From NCBI RefSeq assembly GCF_910592395.1, contig NC_088314.1:13952001-14016000 (forward strand): DNA of 64,000 nt. The letters are read 5' to 3'. The position numbers were made by a program, and so were the translations under genes. Below are positions 33,541 to 45,432 of the stretch, in pieces (position 1 is the first letter of the stretch; each line of letters starts with the position of its first letter). The notes beneath the pieces are model-generated. The model saw only the letters and a list, made by a program, of their open reading frames with translations, was not told the DNA's origin and did not search any database. Source of the DNA: Lineus longissimus. Lineage: Eukaryota > Nemertea > Pilidiophora > Heteronemertea > Lineidae.

Positions 33541-33870
33541 ATGCAAAGACTGTCGACGCAGGCATTACAGATTTGTCGCGGGGATTCGATCGGACAAAAG
33601 CCTTCCCCAAAACAATCGCCAATACACGAATTGGTTCTCAAAATCAACGACATACTCATAAGGACGTTGCTGGGCTCCTCCAAAGCGTATTTGAGTGTAG
33701 ACGGGCCAGTTTCTGATGGTGAAACACAACAGGACAACTATTCCATTGAAATTCTTACATGTAATTTAATGACTCCGACGGCATGCCAACCATTCGTCTC
33801 ATCTTTAAATACGGTGCAATTGTCATGCTTCTCCGAACATTGCCATGCCTAAAGGACTCTATATATATAT
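33541..33870 (+). pseudogene. Helitron/PIF1-type helicase C-terminal fragment
   Basis: The frame reads IHELVLKINDILIRTLLGSS then KAYLSVDGPVSDGE and NYSIEILTCN. A one-base shift near 33778 then gives GMPTIRLIFKYGAIVMLLRT. The order (N-x-x-I/L...Y-S-D...E-x-L-N...G-M-P-x-x-L-x-L-K-x-G-x-x-V-M-L-L-R) is that of the end of PIF1-like helicases, as encoded by Helitron rolling-circle transposons. No Rep/HUH part and no Helitron terminus was found, so this is an isolated relic. Confidence 0.7.
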
Positions 33871-34827
33871 GTAACACGGTTTTAAACTTTTGGTGAAATT
33901 TTCAAGGAGAAGTTGTTTCAGTTAAAAGTACCCAATCAGTATATTTGTAAATAACCAAGCGGTAAATAACGACCAAATTATAATCAAATCAATATGAAAT
34001 ACAAATGTTCCGCTCTTTTGGATATTCCTTCCACCAATCAACGACCACTCCATGTGTCCATGCCCCAAACTCTGCGCGGAGCACAGAAATTGCTAGTTTC
34101 TTTACAATGTAGACTCGTCACAGCAAATATCTTTGTAACACCTCTCGCTATATGTACCTCACAGCTAAAACATACTAACCTAATGTCAGTATTCCACGGG
34201 TGGTGCTCAATCGACCACAGATGTAGATGACACTTAGTTAATCTTTTTTAGCCATAATATATTGTATTGTGAATTCAACGAAAAAGTCACATTCTAAATA
34301 TTTCTCGAAGATAAAAAGAGAAAGCCGTTACCTTTCTCCAGAAAACAATGATAATGAATACAAAATCGTCACAGAAATTTTTATTTAGAATTTCATAAAT
34401 TTTGGAATTATAATAGCTGCTACCAACAGGAAATAACGTCATTTCCTCTTGGTGCTACATGTAGGTTTTGTAGGTAGATTTAAAAAGTTAAGTTTAAGTT
34501 ATATAGAATCTATCTGTCAAATGCACTGGAAGTCTCGATATAATTTGTTCAAAAAGGATCAAGTAAGGTTGTCATTTACAAAACTAATTGAAGATACAAA
34601 TTCTATTCACGTTTAGATTCTATATAGCATTCATGTAAATTTCTTTAAAGATTCGCTACGAAAAGTTTTGAATGTGGCATTTGCGATGACACCATCAATA
34701 TCTCGAGAAAGTAGGTCGTCCGATATAGAGATATCTATTGGTTGAGTTTTCATATTCCATGTAAATGTAATTCACGACATATTATAGTGATTATTGCACG
34801 TTTTAACCAATATGGTCATAGCTTCAG
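33871..34827. other. Intergenic stretch, nothing assigned
   Basis: AT-rich. A 78-codon open frame at 33994-34230 has no recognisable motif. Confidence 0.45.
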
Positions 34828-35099
34828 GAAATTTAGTGTTTTCCTCATTCCACTGCATGACAATGCACATTAGCGGAACCGACAATAATTTAACCCATGC
34901 AATTTTACGAGTTCAGTCGATTCTTCGATGTGGCGTTGTTTGCTCGAATATTCAGAATTGTGTTGCCTTTTCCACCACCTACCTGAACGGCATTGATGGC
35001 CATGATCAAACGGAAACCTGCCATCTTCACAAGGATGATGCTACCAAGGGCTGGAATTGCCGTGACCGGACCAGAAGACATCGGCTTTGGAAAAAGCAG
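34828..35099 (+). CDS. Possible PAN/apple-like cysteine-rich exon
   Basis: An open stretch between an acceptor (GCTTCAG, exon from 34828) and a donor (AAGCAG then GTAGCC) reads LRCGVVCSNIQNCVAFSTTY followed after 14 residues by CHLHKDD. The spacing C-x3-C-x5-C-x-A-F, a gap, then C-x-L is that of a PAN/apple module, found in secreted and surface proteins of animals. No signal peptide and no neighbouring exon was identified. A Harbinger-type MITE begins 31 bases past the donor. Could be an orphan exon or chance. Confidence 0.35.
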
Positions 35100-35130
35100 G
35101 TAGCCAATATTTCAATTTCCACATTCGTAA

Positions 35131-35551
35131 AGCCCGCAGCACACTAGAAGCGTTCAGCTGACGCCTCTCGACGCCAAAGTTGGCGGCCAGTTGATCCTGG
35201 TCAGAGCACACCTGCCCAGAATCGGCGTCGAGTAGCGTCTTTTCCGCCACATTAGGCTGCCATTTTGAAATCGTGTGACATCAAGACGCATACTGATTGG
35301 CCATAGCCTCGCCGCCGACGCCAATTCAGGCGGCACTCCGTAGCACACCTGACTTCTTCTTGCGTTCAAACGCGGCGACATGCATCAAAAATCAAACATG
35401 TTAGATATTTGGCGTTTAGTTGCGGCAAGTGGCGGCAAGTGGCGTTCGCCGACGCCGTTCGGAGCAGACTAGGGATTTTTCAGGCGTTCAGGACTCTTGC
35501 GGCAAAAAACGCCTGTGAACGCCGAAGTTGGCGGCTAGTGTGCTACGGGCT
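35131..35551. mobile_element. PIF/Harbinger-type MITE, 421 bp, TAA duplication
   Basis: AGCCCGCAGCACACTAG at the left is inverted as CTAGTGTGCTACGGGCT at the right, one mismatch in 17. TAA lies on both sides (35128-35130 and 35552-35554), matching the 3-bp TWA targets of PIF/Harbinger elements. The interior is rich in CGACGCC/GGCGTCG words and noncoding. Confidence 0.85.
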
Positions 35552-35925
35552 TAACCAATTTTGCAATAACGACATAATTTGCTGTTGTTGCGTGCACAAC
35601 AAGTTAAACGCCACCATGGTGGTGCTCTCGACCCGTCGTCGGTCAGGTTTTGTTATTCTCTGTGCTTAATTGCCTGACTGACGATCCCGTGTACTGCGCG
35701 GTTTGATATTCTAAGTACATCATGTTAGGAATAACTACAGATTGTTTGAATGAATCGTGCTTTATAACGATCTCCATCCTCCGCGCATCGCGCCCACCAT
35801 CATTGTCGGAATTATCTTCGGCAATCGTGTGACCTATATGACTCGTAAAATTTGCCGATGCGATGCCTATGAAATACACAGAAAGAAAAATGAAACTGCC
35901 AGCACTATGCGCGAGTTTCAAGGTA

Positions 35926-36400
35926 CTGTAGAACGAAAAATTTTCGCGCCATAAAGTTTTCGCGAATGTCGATTAATAGGCATATTCGCGGCAAAATATT
36001 TTCGCGAGTCAATAATTTTTTTTCCCAAAAATTAAAGTAGACGCTGCAGTGTAGATGTCTATATTCAAATATACCGTCAAGATCATTGTGTCGAGTAATT
36101 TAAAGCTTTTGTAGCACACACAGATGGGTATCAATTAGGCAGTAGTCATTCAAAGGTGTAGAATTTGAGGGTGTTAGATGTCATACGTGCTAAATGAGGA
36201 GGGTATACGCCGTATTTTTATCACCTTCATAGTATACCAAACCGAGATCGACACAACGCCTATAGCTGGAGACAATACCTTCGTAGAACATAGCAACAAT
36301 GAAAAGCAGTAGATTTTTGTGGCAGAACATTTTCGAGAACATGAGCTACTCGCGAAATTCGCAAAAAATATCCTGTACGCGAAATTTTTCTCTTCTACAG
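35926..36400. mobile_element. TA-flanked MITE with TTTTCGCG-rich arms, 475 bp
   Basis: CTGTAGAACGAAAAATTTTC at the left is inverted at the right (GAAATTTTTCTCTTCTACAG) with few mismatches. TA stands outside each end (35924-35925, 36401-36402). Subterminal regions repeat TTCGCG words. No coding frame. Confidence 0.8.
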
Positions 36401-36402
36401 TA

Positions 36403-37850
36403 ATAAAACCATCAAGACTACCATTGGAGTTGAGGAATATGCTCGACTTTGAGATGGATCGTGTGCGCTAAACGTGGAACTCGAACGATACAGTGAAATC
36501 GAACTTTAACTTTTGTACCGTAGTCGCTTTTGAAAAAGAAACCCAATTCTCGTCCGAATTCACGGCGCAATGTCAACGTCAACAAGTCAACTGAAGAATA
36601 AACATTTCACCTACACTTCAACATTGAGGGTGAATTGCAGTCGTCTGGTGATAACTTCGACTCAACTGAACTGGTAAATACTCCACAGCGATAAATTACG
36701 CATACCTGCACAAAATTACTTTTTAATTCCAGACATGTGCCTAAGGCGTATATAATTTAGTCGGATTCCAAGTCGTGGACTGAAACTTGGAAACAACTAC
36801 GTTGTATTCATTTTATGCACCGATCCAATTTGGAATTTAAAACACTTTACTGCAGAAAGAATATCATTAAAACTGATTAATTGAATACTGGTATATATAT
36901 AGATAACAGTAAATATGATTCGACCTCGGAGGTAAAGTCGGAGTGAGATTTGGAACGTTAAAAGCCCAGAAATTCAAAACGGGCTATGGCGCCTATTTAG
37001 CGGAAACAGCCTACAAAAACAGTATAAGCATATCGATGTTTTAATACATGTATCAACACTTTGAGAGTTATGGAATATATTACTAATATTCATTTCATAG
37101 GTATCAAATTGTTCAAACCACAATCAATATCAGGCATAGGAAAACAACCAACATGCAGGAAAAAATGACCTGCATTACTTTTTCAATGGATCCGGACCAT
37201 TTCCACATCCGTTGTGTTTGGAAGAAGACAAAACGTGGAAAATTTACAACTGATTATCGAATATCGCTATTCACTGTTCAATAGTGTGTTCGAAAGTCGG
37301 GGTAAGCACCACAGCGTCCTTCTTGGCACTGGCGACTCACTTAGCGCTTGGCCTCGGATTGGGTTACTTCGGCTTAAATGGCTGCCGAATGTGTTTTTCG
37401 AGAAAAGGTGGAAGACGAATGTAATACACATTTGTTCTATTGCATCAGACTGCAGTTTTGGGGCAAAAAAAAGAGAAGTAATTGATGAATAATTGATATA
37501 AGGATGTGAAAAATTCGGCCAATAGGGTTAGTGATTAGTTTTTGCAGTTTACGTACGTACACAAAGTATTGTGTCATTCTTGGTTACGCTACTTTACTCT
37601 GCTATTACTCGGGCCTGGCGCAATAGCGTTTGGGCTCAATTCATACTGGGCATGCGCTTCTAGGCGCGAGATCCGGTGCGATCGACCACCTAATCATCAC
37701 GAGATCTCACAGGGAGGCGCGTGGTTTTACCAGGCTGGCTATAAATATTGTTGCCGTAAGGTTCCCCAAATGGAAGTCAGAATGGAGCGAAACCTCTCTA
37801 ATTATGTTATCCCAAAGTGGCATTATAAGTTAATAATGGTTTGATATAAT
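36403..37850. other. Intergenic stretch, nothing assigned
   Basis: AT-rich. Open frames up to 100 codons (37542-37844) overlap in several frames without motifs. Confidence 0.45.
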
Positions 37851-37916
37851 CCAGAAGTATTAAGGTAGCAGGAAGGGTTGGGCGTTTGTGGTTTCTGAGT
37901 CTGAGGGGGTTGATGT

Positions 37917-37980
37917 CTGTTGACTGTGATTTAAGAGAGACTAGGCATGGCACCAGTCTCTCTTAAAGCACAGTCAACAG
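37917..37980. repeat. Strong hairpin in the left arm of family A copy 2
   Basis: CTGTTGACTGTG-TTTAAGAGAGACT pairs with AGTCTCTCTTAAA-CACAGTCAACAG around a 12-base loop with a single mismatch. The right arm has no such hairpin at the same place, so it was gained by the left arm or lost by the right. Confidence 0.8.
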
Positions 37981-38844
37981 GCATTTGGTCTCAGTATTTG
38001 GGTAAGTACAGAATCAAGGCAGCTCAGAGAGCAATGATTGAACGATGCTGTGGAAAAGTCCTAGGATATTGCATCAGTCACGACCAACTTCTCATCAGAA
38101 AGCGTCACCACCAGCATATTCAATGTTCAGTTCCAACCTGTACCAGTCCAATGCACGCCTGTCATGGTCAGCAGTGGTCAGCTTAGCGCGATATGGAACA
38201 TTCTTCCGAAACTCAAGCGAGGGAAGTCTGCTCATTAGCATATCTCGCGCACTGCTCCTTCTTGTCAAACATCGTAGTGAAATCGTAATGGAAAACGTCT
38301 GGCTTTGCGCCAGACATTGAGACTAATAAGTGAAGATCAGGTAAAGGACTTCTACTTGCGCGAGACGGATGTGATAAAATTATCATTGCAGAGACTCCGG
38401 TGACGTACACATATATTTTTTACAATCAAAAATGCCCTCAAAAGACGACATGGAATGATTATTTTATTGATATTTCCTACTATATACCTTCCAATTATCA
38501 CTTTATACAAATAGATCGGCGTTAGGTGGCATGCTTTTCTTTCCTGGTGACACTTTAAAGCAAAATAGTTGCAACCCCGTAAATGCGCTATAAGTCCAAT
38601 AATAAGTGACGGTGACCCGTTATAAATGTTCGCCAGCTTCGCTTTTTTGCTACGCGGCGCTTTGGGCCCTTGCGTCTAGATGCGTGCATTATTACTTGTG
38701 ACGATTGTCGAATCAAGAGCAGGAAAGCAGTAGAATTCCGTCTCTCAAAACTATTGTATTATATTAACTTGAGCATATTAATCCTTCATCATGTTTATAA
38801 CCTGAAGATGTTTTATCTTAACTTCAACCAAAACGCCGAACTAG

Positions 38845-39942
38845 CAGAGGGGCAACTATGGGTCGTACCGTGATGTAAGGATCTATGGCCAGTTCCCACC
38901 GTGGGCGGGATCGGTATTTTACCACACTGGGCTAAATGTCATAGTCACAGTGGCTGCTTTTCATTACTCCTTGAGTCCTTACCGTAACGTCTACGTCTTC
39001 AGCCAAGATGTTAGTGGAGATTTTAAAATCATATCTCATTTTCATTTTAACGAGCTCACATACATTGCTGGAGAATATGGCGATGATGTCATAGGTGTAA
39101 GCACTCGTCTTGGAAGGAAATCTGCCTATAAAACATTTCGAGCATTTCAAGTTGATTTGAATGGAAATAGCAATTGCCGAGAGATGATTTTGCCGTATGA
39201 CGAACTGAAGAAAAGCCTCGGTCCGAAAAATTCGACGTTCGAATATTTCAAAATGATTTCATGCGGTGAGAATGTTTTCTTGGAGTTGACCTATCGATGC
39301 AAATATCAGAAGCACAAGATCAGGAAAAAAACCCTGTCTGTGTCTTGGTTAGATTGGTATAAAATAGTCGACGTAGGGTTCAATCTTAAACTTGAGTATG
39401 TTAAAAGCCTAAAATGGATTCGCTACTCTCTTACGTCAGAAGCCGACATTGCAACCATAGCACTTAATATGGATATGTCAGGGAATATCAAATGTGATAT
39501 AAATGGTCACCTCTTTAAATCATCAGCCAGAACACATTCCATCACCATTTTAGAAAAACCGTACGAATATAATACATCCACGTCGATTATCTTTCGTGAT
39601 GATTTCTTCAGAAAATTGGGAGACTCTGTAATTGTGTCTTTGCTCGGATCATATAACGTCGTCGTTGAGGTTCATCGGTCGAAAATTGGAGCCAACCTCG
39701 GTTTTGACCCAGATGAGAGCTACAAGTTTCAGTCTAAAAACCGTGCTATACTTCTTTTTATGTTAAATTTGGCGGCATGCCTTAAACAATCTGATGTGGA
39801 TGCTTGGCCTACGTTATTGATGACCTTAGATGCCAAGTTTGTCTCACATCATATGCTTATTCTTGGTGCGAATGAAAGAATAATCGCCTGGCCAAAATTT
39901 GGTGAAAATAAACAGTTGACCGCAAAAGTATTTATTGCGTGA
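38845..39942 (+). CDS. Unassigned 366-codon open frame inside family A element
   Basis: The frame is open from just after TAG at 38842-38844 to TGA at 39940-39942. A splice acceptor fits at CTAGCAG (exon from about 38845), since no ATG in this frame occurs until about 39186. It reads DVRIYGQFPPWAGSVFYHTG near its start, then NVYVFSQDVSGDFKIISHFH, a basic patch CKYQKHKIRKK and ILGANERIIAWPKFGENK near the end. I do not recognise the family. Length, lack of stops over 1.1 kb in AT-rich DNA and protein-like composition argue for real coding. No signal peptide, transmembrane helix, zinc finger or obvious DDE triad is visible. It could be the last exon of a host gene caught between two inverted repeats, a captured gene, or a novel element protein. 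Confidence 0.6.
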   Translation, partial: QRGNYGSYRDVRIYGQFPPWAGSVFYHTGLNVIVTVAAFHYSLSPYRNVYVFSQDVSGDFKIISHFHFNELTYIAGEYGDDVIGVSTRLGRKSAYKTFRAFQVDLNGNSNCREMILPYDELKKSLGPKNSTFEYFKMISCGENVFLELTYRCKYQKHKIRKKTLSVSWLDWYKIVDVGFNLKLEYVKSLKWIRYSLTSEADIATIALNMDMSGNIKCDINGHLFKSSARTHSITILEKPYEYNTSTSIIFRDDFFRKLGDSVIVSLLGSYNVVVEVHRSKIGANLGFDPDESYKFQSKNRAILLFMLNLAACLKQSDVDAWPTLLMTLDAKFVSHHMLILGANERIIAWPKFGENKQLTAKVFIA

Positions 39943-40429
39943 AGAAAAGAAACGCAATCTGCGTGAACAAATTAAAACCACCATTTGCAGATTAAGAACA
40001 ACCTGCAGCAAAGCACTTAGAATTATAAATAATAGAGAGTTTGAACGGCTCTGTAAAAGCAGAAGATAGAAATTACTTCTCAATCATAAATCATAGTAGT
40101 TTTATCCCGTCAATCTGATTACATTTAGCTGCCCCACAACGTTTAATGCAAATAATTTAGTTTTGTACGTAAACATGTTTATCAAATTTCTAAAATGTGC
40201 TTTTTGATGCTGTATTATGCAAGTGGCAAAATGAATCAGTTGAATAATCATATTGATTTTATCCAATATTTTTCGAAGTAAAAATGATGCTTGGGAGAAT
40301 TCATTGGGTATGAAACATCCTAATTAGTACACCATAATTGTATCGCATCAAAAAAGCAGAACTGGCAACTGTCATCTTATCACCTTATCTTAGTCAGTGC
40401 AAGTAACTCGTTTGGAGACTACACATGTA
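39943..40429. other. Noncoding stretch downstream of the unassigned frame
   Basis: AT-rich, no gene or repeat boundary. It would hold the 3' end of the transcript; no clear AATAAA was seen. Confidence 0.4.
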
Positions 40430-41234
40430 CAGTCCTTCCAGAAAGTAAATGTGAACAGGTTTTTTTCATATCACAGATAAAGAGATAAAAATAAGATAAA
40501 TGAATGCGGTTTTCAGCAGAGTATGGTATATTTAGTTGGTCATATATCTGTTGTTTTTGGATGCACCTAATTCCATCCCCCCATTATGTAACAAGCATTT
40601 TTTTAAAAGGTCCAAAAATCACTTTTTTATTCCATGTGCCTTTTCAAAAATTCAAATGAGCCAATGAACTGTGCTTTATGACCATCAATTTTTGCACTTG
40701 CAATCCAATAGAGAGTGTTCGATAGTCATGACAAATGCACATTTTTGCTTACGATTTTTATGTTATTTTTTTAATCTCTTCCATAACCTTTGATAAAGAC
40801 CCCACATCCTTCACGCATGAGCTGAGTTGGCCATAAAGACCCTGACTGACTGCATTGCTGACTATGAGGGGTGTTCTCAAATGTCACCAGCTGTCCGAAA
40901 AAAACAATAATCTGTGGCGACCTAAAATTGATATTCAAAATGAAAGAATCTAGCAGGAATTTTTTAGTAATGAAAGCAAAAAAACCTTTGTTGCATCATA
41001 GTTTACCCATACATTGTGAAAAGAACGAAAATCAAATATAATAAAAAAGTGACTTTTTAGACATTTTTAAAACTGCCTGTTACATAATGAAGAGACAGGA
41101 TTAGGTGGGTCTAAATACAACAGATACATGGCCAAGTAGATATACCATTCTCTGCTGAAAACCGCATTCAATTATCTTATTCTATCACTGTGATATTAAA
41201 AAAGCCTGTGGACATTTACTTTCCGGAAGGACTG
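40430..41234. mobile_element. TA-flanked MITE, family C, copy 2
   Basis: It matches 26066-26873 nearly end to end in the same orientation, with termini CAGTCCTTCCAGAAAGTAAA and inverse, flanked by TA (40428-40429 and 41235-41236). It differs by scattered substitutions and small indels. Confidence 0.88.
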
Positions 41235-41672
41235 TACATGTGTACATGTATCTGGGTAGATTTGCACGTATTGTCCATACAATCTTATTCAGATCATCAA
41301 CCAATATCTTGGCTGGCTGGAAACATTCCATAGTATTTGTTATAGTATATTTCGTTTTTTCACTGGTTATGTTCTCTCGTCTGTATAATGACGGGACCTC
41401 TTGAAGAAGTGAGAATACAGATATTGCACAGCTCCGAGGGGATGCAAGTTTTCACACCTTTTTCATTTCTTGTGATGGTAATATTGCGAAACTTTCTTCA
41501 AAGTTGAATCTGGTTTAAATCTATACATCTAAGCTAGACTAGACATCGAACCATTCCACTTTTCAATAATATGCAAGACTTTGCTGCATGAAGAAATTCA
41601 TTGATATACTTTCTCATATGACTTTTCTACGCCACAATGTCGTGTAGATGAATTTACACATGCGATAAGTAA

Positions 41673-41738
41673 GCAGAACCGTCTCGATTGAAAGACGGTC
41701 TTTTAAAGTGGGCGACCGTCTTTCAAATGAGATTCTGC
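41673..41738. repeat. Inverted repeat hairpin
   Basis: TTGAAAGACGGTC pairs exactly with GACCGTCTTTCAA around a 13-base loop, and GCAGAA/TTCTGC extends the stem after a few mismatches. It lies in noncoding DNA between the family C MITE and the right arm of family A. Confidence 0.65.
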
Positions 41739-42743
41739 CCTCGACCTGGTAAGTAAGAGAGAATTGGTGGAAAGAATTTGACCACTTATTGCCTACAGCT
41801 CTATAAATGATGTTGGGAATTGAAATTGAGAGAATGCGTCATTCGGAGGTTTTAGCTTGCATCTTCTTCCTTCTTCCTTCTTAGCTTCCGTCAACGTCTT
41901 TGAGTATGATATGTTTGCACACACTGATGTTCAGGTTTCATCACATAACGGTTACACCTCTGCTATTTCTATGCTCCAGCTTTGTATATTGGCATAGGAT
42001 AGCATTCTTGACGCAAGAACCGAACGCGTCGCGTATACAGCGGCAAAATAGCGAAGCTGGCGAAACATTTATAACGGGTCACCGTGATCTCATTATGGAC
42101 TTATAGGGCGATTGTGGGGTTGTAACTATTTTGCTGTATATTGTCACGAGGAAAGAAAAGCACGCGACCTAACGCCAACCTATTTATGTAAATTAATAAT
42201 TAGAAGGAATATAGTTCAGGAAATAATAATTAATAATCATTCCTTATCGTCTTTTGAGAGCATTTTTAATTGTAAAAAGTATATACCTACGTCACAGAGT
42301 CTCTGCAATGGTTATTTTTATCACAGTAGACTCGCGCGGCCAGACTCTCTTCACCTATTAGTCTGGCGCAAGCCAGGCATTCTTTGTAATAGACGTTTTC
42401 CATTACAATGTATCTGGGCCGAAGAAACACTGCGCAAGATTACCTCGAGTTGAGAATAGATTATGCTGATGAGCATACTTCGCCATTGAGTTTTCCAGGA
42501 ATGGTGCATATCGCGCGCGAAGATATCCGCTTGGTGGCGCTGAAGTGGCCACTGTAATCAAGAGTCACTCTAAAAACTACTTGGTCATAACAAATGACGG
42601 ACCTAACCAAAATTGCTTATATTTTCGCATTGCTACAATGAAAGACATAATACTGAAACCACATGTCTGTTGACTGGCACTATACCTCCCCACACTCAGA
42701 AACCACTAACGCCCACCCCTTCCTGCCACCTTAATACTTCTGG

Positions 42744-43500
42744 ATGCTCTGGACACGGTAGTTGATAAAAGCTGGACTCAAGAAGCTGGACGCTAGATTA
42801 CGATCATCGGATTGCATTGCCTGGATTCAATCAACCTCGCCTCCCGTTCATGGAATCCCAGTGGGCCTAAATTTACTAGAGCTGACTGGACGGGAAGAGA
42901 ATGATTAGGACTTTATACTTTCAGGGCGTTTGTTGAGATGAGGTGAAAATAGACATACATAGATCGCATTTGGAATGCTATGCGTCGACGACCAATTTAG
43001 AGAAATGATATAAGAACGCTAACTTTGATCATCGGGTTCAGAGAAACTTTCAGGAATAAGAAAACATCTCCGATGTCCTTCCTGCTGAGTTTTGTTGGTA
43101 ATCCTGATAGCTGGGACAAGCATGCTGTAGTAATTTTACGTAACCTGCCTTTGGTCTGGGAGTAAGAGACCTTGTTACCTGCTGTGTTTGCACTATCTTG
43201 ATGATATCATCAACGTGAATCAAAATAGACCACAATCAAACTTTCGACTGGTAACAATGAGTCGAGAACTATTTCTTGTGGAAATGTGTAGCATCATTCT
43301 CCAAAGCAGTAATACTCAAGCACATTGTCTCTGCTAGTATAAGCCTCCTGCAGCTGAAAGGGTAAATCCTGGGTGCTGTTGAAGGAAAATAGAGAAAATA
43401 GCCAGGTTAAGAACTCGAACGATAAACGACAACGGTAACGACAATCACGTCATCCTCCAAATCGACTACTGTTCCTCAGTAGGTCTAGTCATTGGTCAAC
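42744..43500. other. Noncoding stretch upstream of the MADF gene
   Basis: No gene recognised. It may contain the end and promoter of the Harbinger element that follows, but I found no terminal inverted repeat. Confidence 0.4.
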
Positions 43501-45432
43501 ATGGACATGGAAGTGGAAGACGATGCACATGAAGACGTTGCCGTTAAACTGGCAATGGAGTGGGAGAAGCATCCAGGGTTGTATGTGACAACTTGTAATG
43601 ATTACAGGGATGTTGACTACAAGGCTGCCGCTCTTAAGAGCATCGGCAAGGAAATCGGTTGCAGCGGTAAGTTGATATTCGGGGTTAATCGGGAACAAAC
43701 AAACTTTGAAAATTAAACGTACACCTTTATTTCACCTTTATTTTCAGTTATCATCACTTCGTTATGATTAAGCGTACTCATGACAATCTCTATACACGTC
43801 TATTTCAGTGCCCACAGTAAAAACCAAAATGAAATCTTTACGCACGATGCTCGCTCGAGCTGTAAAGTGCCCTCCATCCGGGAGCGTCCGGAAAAAGCTG
43901 CCGAAGAAACAAGAATGGGTGAAAGAAAACCTAAAGTTTTTGTTGCCCTATATGAACATAGGCAAAACCACAACGAATCTCAAGGTATTTATGACGTCTT
44001 GAAATGGCATTCGAACACTATATCGTATTGCCATGAAACCTCCCCGTTTGGCGACATGAAGTAGTCACGCATAGCATCCCTTTGTTGTTTTGCGTTCAGT
44101 TTGCACATACGTTGGTTGGTTTTTTCGAGCGGCGTCAGCTGTTTTTCTTGCGCACCTCTCCATGCTCCGTCCATCCGCGTATGAGAAGCATTTTCTCGGT
44201 CTACGTCTCCTCGTCTGATATAAAAGGTGGACTGGTTATCTATCAAATAGTTGTGTAAACAACAAGCTCCAAGAACTATGTCCTCAAGTACTCTTGGTCC
44301 CAGCTTTATAGTCGTTAGAAATACTCTAAACCTGTGAGCGAAAATCTCGAAGCAATTTTCTGAGGTGCGCCTTGCACGACTCAATCGATAGTTGTGGATT
44401 TTGGTGGCCATATCATGAGTTCTATTGGGGTATGGCTTTGAACAATCTAGTCGAAATTGAAAGGCAGCATCCCCTATAATATGGGGGTGGACAAGTATTC
44501 CACATGTTCCATCTGGAGGAAAATTCAATGTGTTGTAATCCATGCCAAATTTCAGTGTGGACTGATGGAATATTCCAGCATCCCCTGCGCGACGCGGGGC
44601 CCAAACATCAACGTACAGAAATATGTATCTTGCGTCAACAAGCGCAAGATGTATGACAGAGGAAAAGTGCTTGTAATTAAAATATGCTGATCCGGTGTTT
44701 CCTGGCTTCTCGATGCTGATATGTTTGCCGTCTATTGCTCCAAGGCAAAGCGGATAGTTGCACTTGTCCTCAAACTCTGACATAACAATTTTCCACTCAT
44801 CCTGGCTCTCGGGCATCTGAAATGAAAAAAAAGAAGATTAATATGCCTATTTTTCTCATTTCAGGCACAAGCAAACACCCCTAGTGATTTTGAAGAAGGA
44901 TTGGAAAGAAAAGAAGATTCAAACTATGATTCAGATGGTCATATGGTTGAAGAGGAAAAGGTTGTGGAAGGCCGTGAAAAGTTGCCGGATGACCCAGAGG
45001 TCCCTCCTATGACATCGGAAGGTCAGACGCCGCAGCTCATCTCCTGCCGAACGGTCCACCACAGCCGACAAAGCTAAGAACGGGAGGACTACCAAGCCAC
45101 TGAGGAAGGGCAAAATGAACCAGTTTGAAGAAGAAGAGTTGAGCCTGCTGAAAAAACTTACAAACCCTTGTAAGACACCTGCAAAACTTAATCAAGACAT
45201 GGACGAAATGGACTCTTTCTGTCGCCATCTCTCCTTCAGACTCAAAAGGCTGGATAGGCGTGGTCAGATGATGGCAGTACACAAAATCGAAAATGTCGTG
45301 TTTGACATCGAGTATAGTGGTTTGTGTGCAGGCATTGTTTTGATCATCCCACTCCACAAAGCAGTGGGATGCTTCCATGTGACGAAGCTGGTTTGTCTCC
45401 GTTTTGTCATGTCTCTCTGTCCTTGGTTGTGA
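43501..45432 (+). pseudogene. MADF-type DNA-binding companion gene of a PIF/Harbinger element
   Basis: Exon 1 is 43501-43666 (ATG to GTAAGT), exon 2 43809-43984 (after TTTCAG, before GTATTT), exon 3 from 44865 (after TTTCAG). Phases 1 and 0 join correctly. Exons 1-2 form a MADF/Myb-like domain: AMEWEKHPGLYVTTCNDYRD, KSIGKEIGCS, then KMKSLRTMLARAV and EWVKENLKFLLPYM. Exon 3 is acidic, then basic, ending in EEELSLLKKL and an amphipathic FRLKRLDRRGQMMAVHKIEN. A one-base shift near 45020-45030 separates the acidic part from the rest. Harbinger elements encode such a protein to carry the transposase to the nucleus and to element ends. Exon 3 lies inside an intron of the opposite-strand transposase, and the transposase's last exon lies inside intron 2 of this gene. 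Confidence 0.75.

Larger units (their letters stand above)
37851..42743. mobile_element. Family A element, copy 2, with long inverted arms and a coding interior
   Basis: CCAGAAGTATTAAGGTAGCA at the left end is inverted at the right end (42743 inward) with one mismatch in 20. The arms, about 37851-38675 and 42010-42743, stay similar along their length, sharing TGGAAAACGTCT, CATTGCAGAGACTC, GGCGTTAGGT and GGTGACCCGTTATAAATGTT in inverted order. They differ by indels, including a hairpin at 37917-37980. The middle holds a 366-codon open frame (38845-39942) and a family C MITE (40430-41234). AT stands outside both ends, which may be a 2-bp duplication or chance. No known transposase is in this copy. 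Confidence 0.78.

Noticed and set aside
37214-37492. 92-codon open frame
   Set aside because: No motif, no start context and no splice partners; within chance.
42112-42453. 113-codon open frame, and its relative at 6895-7161 on the other strand
   Set aside because: Both are the same segment of the family A arm, so the frame is repeat sequence; it is not conserved as protein in the third arm copy.
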